42,906 bases of DNA from Ruminococcus sp. (GTDB taxonomy: Bacteria > Bacillota > Clostridia > Oscillospirales > Ruminococcaceae): positions 1-42,906 of the forward strand of contig JAFXVT010000035.1 of assembly GCA_017534835.1 (NCBI GenBank), in the 5' to 3' direction. Made by a program: the position numbers and the translations under genes. Each line of letters begins with the position of its first letter. The stretch's first letter is position 1. This document shows, one piece after another, positions 42,301 to 42,906 of the stretch. The notes beneath the pieces are model-generated. The model searched no databases, was not told the origin of the DNA, and worked only from the letters and a program-made list of their open reading frames with translations.

Positions 42301-42906
42301 ATGAGCTTAAAATCATCAAACAAGACAGATGTAAACACTACCGAGCTGATCATCACGATCGACCCGGCTACATTCGAGACTGCCGTTGAGCAGGAATATC
42401 AGCGCCAGAAGAAGAACATCCAGATAAAGGGCTTCAGAAAGGGCAAGGTGCCGAGAAAGCTCGCTGAGAGAGAGTTCGGTGAGGGCGCATTCTACGAGGG
42501 CGCTATCAATTCTCTCCTCGGACCCGAGATCGACGCTGCTGTTTCCGAGACAAAGCTCGAGCTCGTTGACAGACCCAACGTTGAAGTTACTTCTATCGAC
42601 AAGGAGAACGGCGTTGAGCTCAAGGTCGTTTGCGTTACAAAGCCTGAGATAGAGATTTCTGACTACAAGGGAATAAAGGCTCCCAAGGAAGTCAAGGATA
42701 TAACTGATGAGGACATCGACAAGCAGATCGAGATCATCAGAAAGAAGAACGCACGTATCGTTTCCGTTGAGGACAGACCCGCTCAGATGGACGACGAAGT
42801 TGTTATCGACTTCGAGGGCTTCTTCGGCGATGAGGCATTTGAAGGCGGCAAGGGCGAGGATCACCCCCTCAAGCTCGGCAGCGGTCAGTTCATCCCCGGC
42901 TTCGAG
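42301..42906 (+). CDS. tig: trigger factor, 5' part
   Basis: 202 codons up to the window edge; the stop lies beyond. The ribosome-binding loop GFRKGKVPR (about 46-54) is the trigger factor signature. Then the N-terminal domain ends and the FKBP-like PPIase domain begins (VVIDFEGFFGDEAFEGGKGED). It binds nascent chains at the exit tunnel. GGAGG 8 nt before the ATG. Codons favour highly expressed types (AAG, CTC, GAG). Confidence 0.96.
   Translation, partial: MSLKSSNKTDVNTTELIITIDPATFETAVEQEYQRQKKNIQIKGFRKGKVPRKLAEREFGEGAFYEGAINSLLGPEIDAAVSETKLELVDRPNVEVTSIDKENGVELKVVCVTKPEIEISDYKGIKAPKEVKDITDEDIDKQIEIIRKKNARIVSVEDRPAQMDDEVVIDFEGFFGDEAFEGGKGEDHPLKLGSGQFIPGFE

Overview
The window looks like a chromosome segment of a Gram-positive anaerobe of the Oscillospiraceae (Ruminococcus-like). 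Evidence: a circularly permuted GH3 beta-glucosidase of the type known from Ruminococcus albus and Butyrivibrio, a complete spoIIAA-spoIIAB-sigF operon, Spx/ArsC-like and C_GCAxxG_C_C proteins, oxygen-independent radical-SAM enzymes, strong AGGAGG-type ribosome sites, and roughly balanced base composition. Most of it is ordinary housekeeping DNA. No prophage, IS element, CRISPR array, tRNA or rRNA is seen. I did not find a convincing new multi-gene system; the unusual signals are intergenic or regulatory, plus one AT-rich two-gene islet.

Layout. 1-2040: a four-hairpin intergenic array and a DUF6311 membrane protein (minus strand). 2100-5280: promoter, GH3 beta-glucosidase, ArsC/Spx-like protein. 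5390-8500: a three-gene envelope module (SPFH protein with four zinc ribbons, zinc-ribbon membrane protein, tiny membrane protein) resembling the Bacillus YdjI/YdjG PspA-anchoring system, but with no pspA beside it. 8515-14870 (minus): FtsX-type ABC exporter, then a two-component system and a U32-like protein, separated by a 95-98 bp tandem repeat. 15081-17700 (minus): znuA-znuC-znuB under a consensus promoter and a perfect Fur-type palindrome. 17765-20027 (minus): THUMP methyltransferase, ComF, C_GCAxxG protein. 20094-22730 (minus): class A PBP whose ribosome site is separated from its ATG by a hairpin. 22922-23260: BofC-like small protein, convergent with a flavin reductase.

23981-24260 holds three copies of a 103 bp repeat running up to a perfect 0A box in front of the spoIIA operon (24326-25731). 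The hemW-lepA cluster (25733-29464, minus) converges on sigF, and its terminator lies inside sigF. 29589-31000 is an AT-rich islet (lipoprotein plus small protein) next to a divergent XRE regulator. 31457-35478 (plus): UPF0291, cytidine deaminase, radical-SAM protein with its DUF2344 partner, methyltransferase. 35513-36206: rplS with a structured leader of about 200 nt. 36273-39938: two signal peptidases in tandem, NUDIX, rbgA, rnhB, yraN. 39982-42176: thrC and a phosphoesterase. 42301 to the end: trigger factor, cut by the window edge.

Promoters are strikingly uniform: about ten have a -35/-10 pair with a 17 bp spacer, and many carry an extended TGnTATAAT -10. Non-ATG starts (TTG, GTG) and ATGA/TAATG overlaps are common. 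All positions come from reading the sequence. Family names rest on remembered motifs, not on a search.
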